Assembly: GCF_000719095.1 (NCBI RefSeq)
Contig: NZ_JOEH01000013.1
Span: 62,001 to 126,000, forward strand
Origin: Streptacidiphilus jeojiense
GTDB taxonomy: Bacteria > Actinomycetota > Actinomycetes > Streptomycetales > Streptomycetaceae
Reading direction: 5' to 3'
Length of the DNA stretch: 64,000 bases
Shown piece after piece: positions 8,739 through 16,011 of this stretch (positions are counted from its first letter, which is position 1; each line of letters opens with the position of its first letter). The translations under genes were made by a program, and so were the position numbers. The notes below the pieces were generated by a model. It was not told where the DNA came from and did no database searches. It was given only the letters and a program-made list of their open reading frames with translations.

Positions 8739-8856
8739 TACGCGGGAGCCCCCAACCCGATGGGGCTGAGAGGGCGTCTGGGTCCGGTCGTGCATGTGCG
8801 CGGCGGACCCCATGGGGACGCCGACCGCATCACTTGAGCACTTCAGTGCCCGCGTA
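8739..8856 (+). promoter_or_regulatory. TPP riboswitch (THI element)
   Basis: The conserved CTGAGA is at 8766-8771. Stem P1 is formed by TACGCGGG (8739-8746) with CCCGCGTA (8849-8856), eight perfect pairs. P3 is closed by GGCGTC (8773-8778) with GACGCC (8817-8822) and carries a long extension. The 3' part (GACCG…CACTTGAGCACTTCAGTGC) contains the small hairpin GCACT-TC-AGTGC, and GCGTAGGAG closes the element. AGGAG at 8856-8860 overlaps the end of P1 and serves a short ORF at 8866, so control is probably at translation initiation. Binding of thiamine pyrophosphate would lower expression of the downstream uptake operon. Confidence 0.93.
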
Positions 8857-8865
8857 GGAGTACCG

Positions 8866-8934
8866 ATGTCAGCAGCAGTCCCTGAGCAGATGCGTCCCCC
8901 GACGGCAGTCGCGGCGACCTCCTCCTGTTGTTGA
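8866..8934 (+). CDS. 22-residue leader ORF ending in Cys-Cys
   Basis: ATG at 8866, AGGAG 5 bases upstream directly at the end of the riboswitch, stop at 8932-8934. The peptide begins MSAAVPEQMRPP and ends TSSCC, with the two Cys codons (TGT TGT) just before the stop. The 85 bases to the next gene are very C-rich and G-poor (8935-8990), as expected for a Rho-loading site. Cys-rich leader ORFs act as cysteine-responsive attenuators in mycobacteria. A similar role here, adding a sulfur signal to the TPP signal, is inference. It could also be only the translated tail of the riboswitch expression platform. Confidence 0.6.
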   Translation: MSAAVPEQMRPPTAVAATSSCC

Positions 8935-9019
8935 CCTGATCGGCCTCCCCTCCCCACCCCCCTTCTGCGTTCCCTCCCACCGGGCCCTGCCGCCCGTGTG
9001 CCGCCTGCGGAGTACCCCC

Positions 9020-9985
9020 ATGTCCCTGCCCCCGGTCCGTCCCGACCGAGCTGTCCGACCCGTCCGACCCGTCCGCGTGATGCTCGACTACTTCCACCCC
9101 TGGCCGAACTCGGCCGGCTTCTATGTCGCCCGTGAGCGCGGCTGGTACCGCGAGGCCGGGCTCGACGTCGAGCTGGTGGTCCAGGACCCGGGGCGCGGCG
9201 ACACCCTGGAGTACCTGTCCCGGCAGGAGGTCGGCTTCGGGGTCTTCCCGCCCAACCGGCTGCTGGCCCGGCGTGCGCAGGGACAGCCGCTGGTCGCCGT
9301 CGCCGCCGTCAACCACCGTGCGCTGGAAGCGATCCAGACCGTCGCGAGCACCGGGATCACCCGCCCGGCCGAGCTGGCCGGACGCCGGCTCGCCTACAAT
9401 CCGACGCCGCGCGGCGTGGCGATGGTCCGCCACCTGGTGGCCGCCGACGGCGGCGACCCGGACGCGGTGGTCACCGTCGACGCCGGCGCGCGCGAACTGA
9501 CCGTGGACGACCTCGCCGCCGGCGAGGCGGACGCCACCTTCGGCAACTACTGGGCCTGGGACGCACTCCGCGGCGACCTGCCCGAGGAGCAGCGGCGGAC
9601 CTGGCCGGTCGACGAGATCGGCGCCCCGCGCTACCACAGCTACCTGCTGGGCACCTCCGAGGACCTGCTCGCCCGGGACCCGGCCCTGGTCGAGGCGTTC
9701 CTGGGCGCCACCGCCCGCGGCTTCGCCTCGGCCGCCGCCGACCAGCAGCGCACCCTGGCGTCGCTGGAGCGGGTGATCCCGTACTTCCCGCGCCCGCTGA
9801 TCGCCCGCTCGCTGGCCCTGATCGCCCCCACCTGGACCGACCAGGACGGCCGTTGGGGCGTCATCGACGGGACCAGGATGGGCCCCTACGCCCACTGGCT
9901 CGCCGAGCACGGCGCGATCCCGCACGCCCGCGACTGGGAGAAGTCCTTCACCGGAGCGCCGCTGCTCGGCGCCGGGGCGCGGTGA
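9020..9985 (+). CDS. NMT1/THI5-like (ThiY-type) binding protein without signal peptide
   Basis: A 321-residue protein of the NMT1/THI5 fold that binds the pyrimidine precursors of thiamine. The opening strand and loop VRVMLDYFHPWPNSAGFYVARERGWYREAGLDVEL is typical of ThiY, with the aromatic stacking residues in YFHPWPN. The later QEVGFGVFPPNRLLA and ADATFGNYWAWDAL segments also fit. The start ATG at 9020 has GGAG 8 bases upstream. Unlike normal ABC binding proteins it has neither an export signal nor a lipobox, so it would stay in the cytoplasm unless a start was missed. It sits first in the riboswitch operon. It may buffer or hand over imported HMP. The THI5 Cys-rich catalytic motif was not seen, so enzyme activity is unlikely. 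Confidence 0.8.
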   Translation: MSLPPVRPDRAVRPVRPVRVMLDYFHPWPNSAGFYVARERGWYREAGLDVELVVQDPGRGDTLEYLSRQEVGFGVFPPNRLLARRAQGQPLVAVAAVNHRALEAIQTVASTGITRPAELAGRRLAYNPTPRGVAMVRHLVAADGGDPDAVVTVDAGARELTVDDLAAGEADATFGNYWAWDALRGDLPEEQRRTWPVDEIGAPRYHSYLLGTSEDLLARDPALVEAFLGATARGFASAAADQQRTLASLERVIPYFPRPLIARSLALIAPTWTDQDGRWGVIDGTRMGPYAHWLAEHGAIPHARDWEKSFTGAPLLGAGAR

Positions 9986-10037
9986 CCCGGTGGCCGGAAC
10001 CGACGGCGCGGCGCCGCTCCCGCACCGGGAGTGGGGC

Positions 10038-10121
10038 ATGACCTGCCAGGCCAGCGAGCTGACCCGGCGGATGGCGGTCGACCTGATGCGGGTCAGCAGC
10101 GCGCTGTGTCGGATGCACTGA
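10038..10121 (+). CDS. 27-residue putative leader peptide
   Basis: ATG at 10038 with GGAG 6 bases upstream, stop at 10119-10121. The C-terminal part RRMAVDLMRVSSALCRMH closely follows the pattern RRxHVDLxRVxSALC of the short 'putative leader peptides' commonly found before sulfur and ABC-transporter operons in Streptomyces. It lies between the first binding-protein gene and the lipoprotein gene, 116 bases before the latter. A longer in-frame start (GTG at 9990) is possible. Its role is probably to control, through ribosome position, read-through into the transporter genes. That is inferred from family and position. Confidence 0.65.
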   Translation: MTCQASELTRRMAVDLMRVSSALCRMH

Positions 10122-10127
10122 CAGCGC

Positions 10128-10184
10128 CCTGACGCCCCGACGCGCTCGCGTCCTGACGCCGTGACGTCCCGACGTCCTGACGCC
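10128..10184 (+). repeat. three CCTGACGCC repeats with a 24-base period
   Basis: CCTGACGCC occurs at 10128-10136, 10152-10160 and 10176-10184, exactly 24 bases apart, with related GACGTC motifs between. The array fills the gap between the leader peptide and the lipoprotein gene, where an attenuator structure would be expected. No clear intrinsic terminator is visible. Confidence 0.6.
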
Positions 10185-10237
10185 CCGCCACCCTGCCGCC
10201 CGCATCCCGCCGTACCGCACCCCAAGGACCCCGAACC

Positions 10238-11293
10238 ATGAGACGCCGTACCCTCCTGCGCTCCCTCCTGCCCGCCACGGCCGCCGTGTTCGTCGCCACC
10301 GGCTGCTCCTCGCAGGCGGGTTCCGGCACCGGTGCCGCCGCCGACGCCGCGGGCGCGGCCACCACCCGGGTGACCCTCGCCCTGGACTGGACGCCGAACA
10401 CCAACCACACCGGTATCTACGTCGCCCAGCAGCTCGGCTGGTTCAAGGCCGCGGGCATCGACCTGAAGATCCTGCCGTACGGCAGCACCGCCCCCGAGAC
10501 GCTGCTCGCCACCCACCAGGCCGACTTCGGCATCTCCTACCAGGACGGCGTCAGCACCGCGCAGGCCGCGGGGCAGGACGTGGTCTCGGTCTTCGCGATC
10601 ACCCAGAAGACCGACGTCACCATCTCGGTGCGGGCCGACCGCACCGACATCACCTCGCCCAAGGACCTGGACGGCAAGACCTACGCCGGCTTCGGCGCCC
10701 CGTACGAGAAGCCGCTGCTGCAGAAGGTGATCCGGAACGCCGGCGGCAAGGGCGAATTCAAGACCGTGGTGCTGAGCACCTCCGCCTACGCGGCGCTCTA
10801 CGCCGGCAAGGCCGACTTCGCGATGCCGGAGCCGACCTGGGAGGGGCTGGAGGCCAAGCTCGAAGGCAAGCCGCTGAAGGACTTCCAGCTGTCCGACTAC
10901 GGCTTCCCCGGCACCTACTCCGCGCTGATCGCCTCCTCCGACTACTTCCTGAAGAAGAACCCGGCCCTGGCGAAGAAGTTCCTGGCGGTGGTGGTCAAGG
11001 GCTACACCTATGCGCTGGACCACCCGGACCAGGCCGCGGACCTGCTGGTGAAGGCCAACAAGAGCGTGCTCACCAACACCGCGCTGGTCAAGGAGAGCGA
11101 GGAACTGCTCGCCAAGGAGTACTACCGCGCGAGTGACGGCAGCGTCGGCACCCAGACCGCGAAGACCTGGCAGGACTACACGGACTTCCAGTTCAACGCC
11201 GGCCTGCTGGCCGATGCCAACGGCAAGCAGCTGACCGCGTCCCCCGACGTCTCCGCCTTCTACACCAACGCCTACCTCCCGGACCAGAAGTGA
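10238..11293 (+). CDS. thiY: ABC transporter binding lipoprotein for thiamine pyrimidine precursor
   Basis: A 351-residue lipoprotein with a signal peptide ending at the lipobox VATGC (Cys at residue 23), anchoring it outside the membrane. The mature part opens with VTLALDWTPNTNHTGIYVAQQLGWF, the strongest ThiY signature. Later segments (QADFGISYQDGVSTAQAAGQ, KADFAMPEPTWEG) form the binding cleft. The expected ligands are hydroxymethylpyrimidine or its formylaminopyrimidine precursors, salvaged for thiamine. The stop overlaps the start of the permease gene (GTGA), and the operon lies downstream of a TPP riboswitch, which supports the assignment strongly. An AGGACC stretch 7-12 bases upstream of ATG 10238 gives a weak ribosome site. 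Confidence 0.88.
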   Translation: MRRRTLLRSLLPATAAVFVATGCSSQAGSGTGAAADAAGAATTRVTLALDWTPNTNHTGIYVAQQLGWFKAAGIDLKILPYGSTAPETLLATHQADFGISYQDGVSTAQAAGQDVVSVFAITQKTDVTISVRADRTDITSPKDLDGKTYAGFGAPYEKPLLQKVIRNAGGKGEFKTVVLSTSAYAALYAGKADFAMPEPTWEGLEAKLEGKPLKDFQLSDYGFPGTYSALIASSDYFLKKNPALAKKFLAVVVKGYTYALDHPDQAADLLVKANKSVLTNTALVKESEELLAKEYYRASDGSVGTQTAKTWQDYTDFQFNAGLLADANGKQLTASPDVSAFYTNAYLPDQK

Positions 11294-12069
11294 GGGCCCG
11301 TCAGGCTCTGACGGCGGCCTGGCCACCGGTGCTGGTCGCGGTACTGTTGCTGGCCGGCTGGCAGTTCTACACCAGCGCCGCGCACGTCGACCCGACCACC
11401 CTGCCCAGCCCCGCCCGGGTCTGGGAGCAGGGCTGGGAGAACCGGGCCGACCTGTGGGCCAACACCCTGCCCACGCTCCAGGAGACCCTGCTCGGCTTCG
11501 GCCTCTCGTTCCTGGCGGCCTGGACCGTCGCGGTACTGCTGGACTTCTCCGCCATCGCCCGCCGCGGCCTCTACCCGCTGCTGGTGGCCTCGCAGACGAT
11601 TCCGATCGTGGCGGTGGCCCCGCTGCTGATCATCTGGTTCGGCTTCGGACTGCTGCCGAAGATGCTGGTGGTCACCCTGACCACGTTCTTCCCGCTGGCC
11701 GCCAACCTGGCGGCCGGCTTCGCGGCGACCGACCGCGAGGCGATGCGGCTGCTGCGGTCGCTGGGCGCCGGACGGCTGCGCACCTTCCGGCTGGTACGGG
11801 TGCCCAGCGCGCTGCCGTACTTCTTCGCCGGGCTGCGGGTGAGCATCACCTACGCCGTGATCGGCGCGGTCTTCGCGGAGTACGCGGGTGCGGAGAGCGG
11901 CCTGGGGATCTACATGCAGGAACAGAAGAGCGCGTTCCGGACGGACCTGGTGTTCGCCGCGGTCGCGGTCACCGCGCTGCTGAGCATCGCGCTGTTCGGC
12001 GCCACCTACCTGCTCCAGCGGCTGGTGCTGCCCTGGGAGCGGGCGATGAAGCAGGAGGGACGATCGTGA
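11290..12069 (+). CDS. thiX: ABC transporter permease for thiamine precursor
   Basis: A 259-residue inner-membrane protein with about six helices, starting at GTG 11290 inside the stop of the binding-protein gene. The ATPase-contact EAA loop is seen around residues 150-180 (EAMRLLRSLGAGRLRTFRLVRVPSALPYFFAGLR). The family is the nitrate/taurine/ThiX type. It forms the channel through which the ligand delivered by the lipoprotein passes. It overlaps the ATPase gene by four bases. Confidence 0.9.
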   Translation: MRARQALTAAWPPVLVAVLLLAGWQFYTSAAHVDPTTLPSPARVWEQGWENRADLWANTLPTLQETLLGFGLSFLAAWTVAVLLDFSAIARRGLYPLLVASQTIPIVAVAPLLIIWFGFGLLPKMLVVTLTTFFPLAANLAAGFAATDREAMRLLRSLGAGRLRTFRLVRVPSALPYFFAGLRVSITYAVIGAVFAEYAGAESGLGIYMQEQKSAFRTDLVFAAVAVTALLSIALFGATYLLQRLVLPWERAMKQEGRS

Positions 12070-12938
12070 GCCCGACCAGGGCCGGGGAGCACCCCGGTAC
12101 CGACGCACCCGGCCCCGACCTGCCCCGGTTGGACGTCCGGGGCGTCAGCAAGTCCTTCGGTCCGCTGGACGTGCTCCGCGGCCTCGACCTGTCCGTCCGG
12201 CCCGGCGAGTTCGCCGCCGTCATCGGCCCCAGCGGCAGCGGCAAGAGCACCCTGTTCAACCTGGTCTCCGGGCTGGACGCACCGGACGCCGGCACGGTGC
12301 TGGTCGACGGCGCCCCCGCCGACCTGCGCTCGCGCCAGGTGGCGTACATGCCGCAGAAGGACCTGCTGTTCCCCTGGCGCACCGTGCTGGACAACACCGC
12401 CCTCGGCCTGGAGGCCCAGGGCACCCGCCGACGGGAGGCCAGGAAGCGGGCCGTCGGGCTCTTCGAGGCGTTCGGCCTGGACGGCTTCCAGGGCTCCTAC
12501 CCGTTCCAGCTCTCCGGCGGCATGCGGCAGCGCGCGGCGCTGCTGCGCACGGTCGTGCTGGAGCGGCCGGTACTGTTGCTGGACGAGCCCTTCGGCGCGT
12601 TGGACTCGCTCACCCGTACGGAGATGCAGCTGTGGTTGGCCGAGATGTGGCAGCGGTACGGGTGGACCGTGGTGCTGGTCACCCATGACATCCGCGAGGC
12701 GGTGATGCTCGCGGACACCGTCCATGTGCTGTCGCCGCGACCGGCCCGGGTGGTGCAGACGATCGAGGTGCCGCTGGCGCGCCCCCGGGGCCTGGACGCC
12801 CTCGCCGACCCCGCCTTCGCGGAGACCGAACGGCGCATCCTGGACGTGCTGCAGGACCGTGACGTGCTGCCTGACCGTCACGTGCCGCAGGACCGTGACG
12901 TGCCGCAGGACCGTCCGGCCGAGGCGGGCATCCGATGA
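12066..12938 (+). CDS. thiZ: ABC transporter ATPase for thiamine precursor
   Basis: A 290-residue ATPase starting at GTG 12066. Walker A GPSGSGKS, Q-loop YMPQKDLLFPWRTV, signature LSGGMRQR, Walker B VLLLDEPFGALDS and switch His VTHD are all intact. The first 15 residues are a disordered Pro-rich lead. The C-terminus carries a short tandem repeat coded by an 18-base unit (12855-12908), giving DRDVLP, DRHVPQ and DRDVPQ, which is unusual for this family and probably has no catalytic role. It overlaps the kinase-like gene by four bases. Confidence 0.9.
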   Translation: MSPTRAGEHPGTDAPGPDLPRLDVRGVSKSFGPLDVLRGLDLSVRPGEFAAVIGPSGSGKSTLFNLVSGLDAPDAGTVLVDGAPADLRSRQVAYMPQKDLLFPWRTVLDNTALGLEAQGTRRREARKRAVGLFEAFGLDGFQGSYPFQLSGGMRQRAALLRTVVLERPVLLLDEPFGALDSLTRTEMQLWLAEMWQRYGWTVVLVTHDIREAVMLADTVHVLSPRPARVVQTIEVPLARPRGLDALADPAFAETERRILDVLQDRDVLPDRHVPQDRDVPQDRPAEAGIR

Positions 12939-14077
12939 GCCGGCTGCTGGCCCACGGCATGGGCACCGACCCGGTCGACCCGGACTGGCCGCCGCTGACC
13001 GAGGCCGAGGTGGCCGAGGTGCTGGGCCGCTATCCGGGCGGCGACGGCGCCGCGCCCCGGATCCTGTGGCGCAGCCCCCGTCCGCTCTCGGCCGCGGCGC
13101 TGGTCGCCCGGGAGCGGATCCTTTTCGTCAAGCGGCACCACTCCGCGGTGCGGACGGTGGCCGGACTCGCCGAGGAGCACGCCTTCCTGCGCCACCTCCG
13201 GGACCGGGGCGCCCCGGTGGTGCAGGTGCTGACCACAGGTGACGGCGCCTCAGCCGTCGCCCTCGGCGAGTGGGTCTACGAGGTGCACACCGCCGGCACC
13301 GGCACCGACCTCTACCAGGACGCGCTGTCCTGGTCGGCCTTCACCTCGCCCGGCCACGCCCGGGCCGCCGGTGCCGCCCTGGGCCGGCTGCACCTGGCCT
13401 CGGCCGGATACCTCGCGCCGCGCCGCCGGGTGCAGCCGCTGGTCTCCTCCTTCACCGTGTTCGCGGCCGCGGACCCGGTCCGGGAGTTGGAGCGCTACCA
13501 GGCCGAACGGCCGTCCCTGGCCGAGGCGTTGGCCGAGCGTCCCTGGCGTGCCGACGTCCACCGGGTCCATCTGCCGTTCCACCGCCGGCTGGCGCCGCTG
13601 CTGGGCTCGCTCGAACCGCTGTGGACCCACAACGACTGGCACGCCTCCAACCTGCTCTGGGACACCTCGGGGCCGCAGGACGAGGTGTCCACGGTGCTGG
13701 ACTTCGGCCTCAGCGACCGCACCACCGCCGTCCACGACCTCGCCACCGCGATCGAGCGCAACACCGTCCAGTGGCTGCAGCCCTCCTTCCCGGTCCAGTG
13801 GGAGCACCTGGAGGCGCTGCTGGACGGCTACACCTCGGTCCGCCCGCTGGCCCCGGCCGAGGCGGAGGCGCTGCCGCTGCTGCTGCCCCTGGTCCACGCC
13901 GAGTTCGCGCTGTCGGAGCTGGGCTACTTCCACGGCGTCACCGGCTCGGCGGAGAACACCGCTCTCGCCTACGAGTACTTCGTCGGCCACGCCGAGTGGT
14001 TCGCCGCACCGGACGGCGCGAAGCTGCTGGAGCAGGTGGGCCGTCTCACCGGAGGCCGTTCCGCGCACGGCACTTGA
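12935..14077 (+). CDS. APH-family phosphotransferase, possible thiamine-pathway kinase
   Basis: A 380-residue aminoglycoside-phosphotransferase/choline-kinase-fold protein. The catalytic loop HNDWHASNLLW (His232, Asp234) and the metal motif LDFGLSD are intact, and an ATP-contact Lys is plausible in ILFVKRHHSA. It is the last gene of the riboswitch operon, overlapping the ATPase gene by four bases. That makes phosphorylation of the imported pyrimidine or of thiamine the most likely role. True aminoglycoside resistance is unlikely in this context. The substrate remains inferred from neighbours only. Confidence 0.75.
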   Translation: MSRLLAHGMGTDPVDPDWPPLTEAEVAEVLGRYPGGDGAAPRILWRSPRPLSAAALVARERILFVKRHHSAVRTVAGLAEEHAFLRHLRDRGAPVVQVLTTGDGASAVALGEWVYEVHTAGTGTDLYQDALSWSAFTSPGHARAAGAALGRLHLASAGYLAPRRRVQPLVSSFTVFAAADPVRELERYQAERPSLAEALAERPWRADVHRVHLPFHRRLAPLLGSLEPLWTHNDWHASNLLWDTSGPQDEVSTVLDFGLSDRTTAVHDLATAIERNTVQWLQPSFPVQWEHLEALLDGYTSVRPLAPAEAEALPLLLPLVHAEFALSELGYFHGVTGSAENTALAYEYFVGHAEWFAAPDGAKLLEQVGRLTGGRSAHGT

Positions 14078-14119
14078 CATTGCACGGTCATCGGGCCACA
14101 TTCCTGACGCAGCGTCAGG
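14074..14119 (+). promoter_or_regulatory. candidate promoter and 17-base palindrome before the KstD-like gene
   Basis: TTGACA at 14074-14079 (overlapping the stop of the previous gene) is followed 17 bases later by a weak CACATT. Directly after it lies the perfect inverted repeat CCTGACGC-A-GCGTCAGG at 14103-14119. A repressor bound here would cover the transcription start. The regulator is not identifiable. Confidence 0.5.
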
Positions 14120-14167
14120 TCGACCGGGCGCCAGCCCCGTCCCGCCCTGCCCGATGGAGGCCCTCCC

Positions 14168-15979
14168 ATGTCAGAGCACGCGGAATCCGCCCACGACCCG
14201 GCGAGCCACCGTCCGTCGCGGCGTCAGGTGCTGCGCGGGGCCGGTGCCGGCGCCGGGGTGCTGCTGGCCTCCGGCCTGGCGTCGGGACTGCTGGAGCCGA
14301 CCCCCGCCTACGCGGACGTACCGGTGCTGGGCGAGTACGACGTCGTCGTGATCGGCTCCGGGGCGTCCGGGATGACCGCCGCGCTGACGGCGGCCAAGCG
14401 GGGCCTGTCCGTGGTCGTGGTGGAGAAGGCGCCCACCTTCGGCGGCTCGGCGGCCCGGTCCGGGGCGGGGGTCTGGATACCCAACAACGAGGTGATCCTC
14501 GCCGCCGGCGTCCCGGACACCCCCGCACTGGCCGCGGAGTACCTGGCCGCGGTGGTCGGCAGCGACGTCCCGCTGGCCCGGCAGCAGTCCTTCCTGCAGC
14601 ACGGGCCCGCCATGATCTCCTTCGTCATGGCCAACAGCCCGCTGCGGTTCCGCTGGATGGAGGGCTACAGCGACTACTATCCGGAGCTTCCCGGCGGGAT
14701 GCCCAACGGCCGCTCCATGGAGCCGGACCAGATCGACGGCAACATCCTCGGCGCCGAGCTGGCCCATCTGAACCCGCCCTATCTGGCCACCCCGGCCGGG
14801 CTGGTGGTCTTCAGCGCCGACTACAAGTGGCTGGCGCTGTCCCTGGTCAACGCCAAGGGCGCGGCCGTCGCCGCCGAGTGCCTGGCCCGCGGGACCGCGG
14901 CCGCCCTGCTCGGCCAGAAGCCGCTCACCATGGGCCAGGCGCTGGCGGCCGGACTGCGCGCCGGGCTGCTGTCCGCGAACGTCCCGGTCTGGCTGAACAC
15001 CCCGCTGGTCGACCTGAACGTCGAGTCCGGCGCCGTCACCGGCGCGCTGGTGACCCAGAACGGCGCCCAGGGGCTGGTCAAGGCACGGTACGGGGTCATC
15101 GTCGGCTCCGGCGGCTTCGAGCACAACGCCGCCATGCGCAACCAGTACCAGCAGCAGCCCATCGGCACCAGCTGGACCGTCGGCGCCAAGGAGAACACCG
15201 GCGACGGCATCCAGGCCGGGCAGCGGGCCGGCGCCGCGCTGGCCCTGATGGACGACGCCTGGTGGGGACCGGCCATCCCGCTGCCCGACCAGGCCTACTT
15301 CTGCCTCTCCGAGCGCACCCTGCCGGGCGGCCTGATCATCAACGCGGGCGGGTCGCGCTTCGTCAACGAGGGCGCCCCCTACAGCGACGTGGTGCATGTG
15401 ATGTACCAGCGCAACCCCACCGCGCCGGACATCCCGGCCTGGCTGATCGTCGACCAGAACTACCGCAACCGCTACCTGTTCCGGGACGTCGCGCCGACCC
15501 TCCCCTTCCCCGACTCCTGGTACCAGGCGGACGCGGTGTACAAGGCCTGGACCATCGACCTGCTGGCGGGTCAGATCGGCGTCCCCGCCGCGGCCCTGCG
15601 CTCCACCGTCAGCCGCTTCAACGGCTTCGCGCTGACCGGCAACGACACCGACTTCCACCGCGGCGTCAGCTTCTACGACCACTACTACACCGACCCCGCG
15701 GTGGTGCCCAACTCCTGCCTGGCCCCGCTGTGGGAGCCGCCCTTCTACGCCTTCAAGATCGTGCCCGGCGACCTCGGCACCAAGGGCGGCATGGTCACCG
15801 ACGCCCGCGCCCGCGTCCTCACCGCCGACGGCACCGCCATCCCCGGCCTCTACGCCGCCGGCAACGCCAGCGCCGCGGTGATGGGCCACAGCTATGCCGG
15901 CTCAGGCTCCACCATCGGCCCCGCAATGACCTTCGGCTACGTCGCCGCCAACGACATCGCCGACCAGGCCGGCGTCTGA
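14168..15979 (+). CDS. Tat-exported FAD-dependent dehydrogenase (3-ketosteroid-dehydrogenase-like)
   Basis: A 603-residue flavoprotein. Residues 15-50 form a twin-arginine signal (SRRQVLRGAGAGAGVLLASG). The dinucleotide fold VVVIGSGASGMTAALTAAKRGLSVVVVEKA follows. The C-terminal block GLYAAGNASAAVMGHSYAG and TIGPAMTFGYVAANDIA is the hallmark of the KstD/fumarate-reductase-like family. KstD enzymes introduce a double bond into steroid ring A, but related exported enzymes act on other ketones or enones. A Tat signal is unusual for KstD, so an extracytoplasmic acceptor is likely. RBS GGAGG lies 7 bases before ATG 14168. It has its own promoter and operator, so it is probably not part of the thiamine operon. 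Confidence 0.82.
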   Translation: MSEHAESAHDPASHRPSRRQVLRGAGAGAGVLLASGLASGLLEPTPAYADVPVLGEYDVVVIGSGASGMTAALTAAKRGLSVVVVEKAPTFGGSAARSGAGVWIPNNEVILAAGVPDTPALAAEYLAAVVGSDVPLARQQSFLQHGPAMISFVMANSPLRFRWMEGYSDYYPELPGGMPNGRSMEPDQIDGNILGAELAHLNPPYLATPAGLVVFSADYKWLALSLVNAKGAAVAAECLARGTAAALLGQKPLTMGQALAAGLRAGLLSANVPVWLNTPLVDLNVESGAVTGALVTQNGAQGLVKARYGVIVGSGGFEHNAAMRNQYQQQPIGTSWTVGAKENTGDGIQAGQRAGAALALMDDAWWGPAIPLPDQAYFCLSERTLPGGLIINAGGSRFVNEGAPYSDVVHVMYQRNPTAPDIPAWLIVDQNYRNRYLFRDVAPTLPFPDSWYQADAVYKAWTIDLLAGQIGVPAAALRSTVSRFNGFALTGNDTDFHRGVSFYDHYYTDPAVVPNSCLAPLWEPPFYAFKIVPGDLGTKGGMVTDARARVLTADGTAIPGLYAAGNASAAVMGHSYAGSGSTIGPAMTFGYVAANDIADQAGV

Positions 15980-15981
15980 GG

Positions 15982-16011
15982 CCCGTGGTGCCGCACCGCC
16001 GGCATCACGGG
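15982..16011 (+). terminator. hairpin between convergent genes
   Basis: CCCGTGGTGCCG (15982-15993) pairs with CGGCATCACGGG (16000-16011) with one G-U pair and a 6-base loop. It begins 3 bases after the KstD-like stop and overlaps the stop of the opposing STAND gene, so it can end transcription from the plus strand. There is no T tract. Confidence 0.55.

Noticed and set aside
9853..10041. Plus-strand ORF overlapping the end of the first ThiY-like gene
   Set aside because: It is a frame shadow. The supported small ORF in this region is the leader peptide at 10038-10121.
12935..14077. Aminoglycoside resistance gene
   Set aside because: The fold fits, but it is coupled to thiamine-precursor transporter genes behind a TPP riboswitch, so a pathway kinase is more likely.
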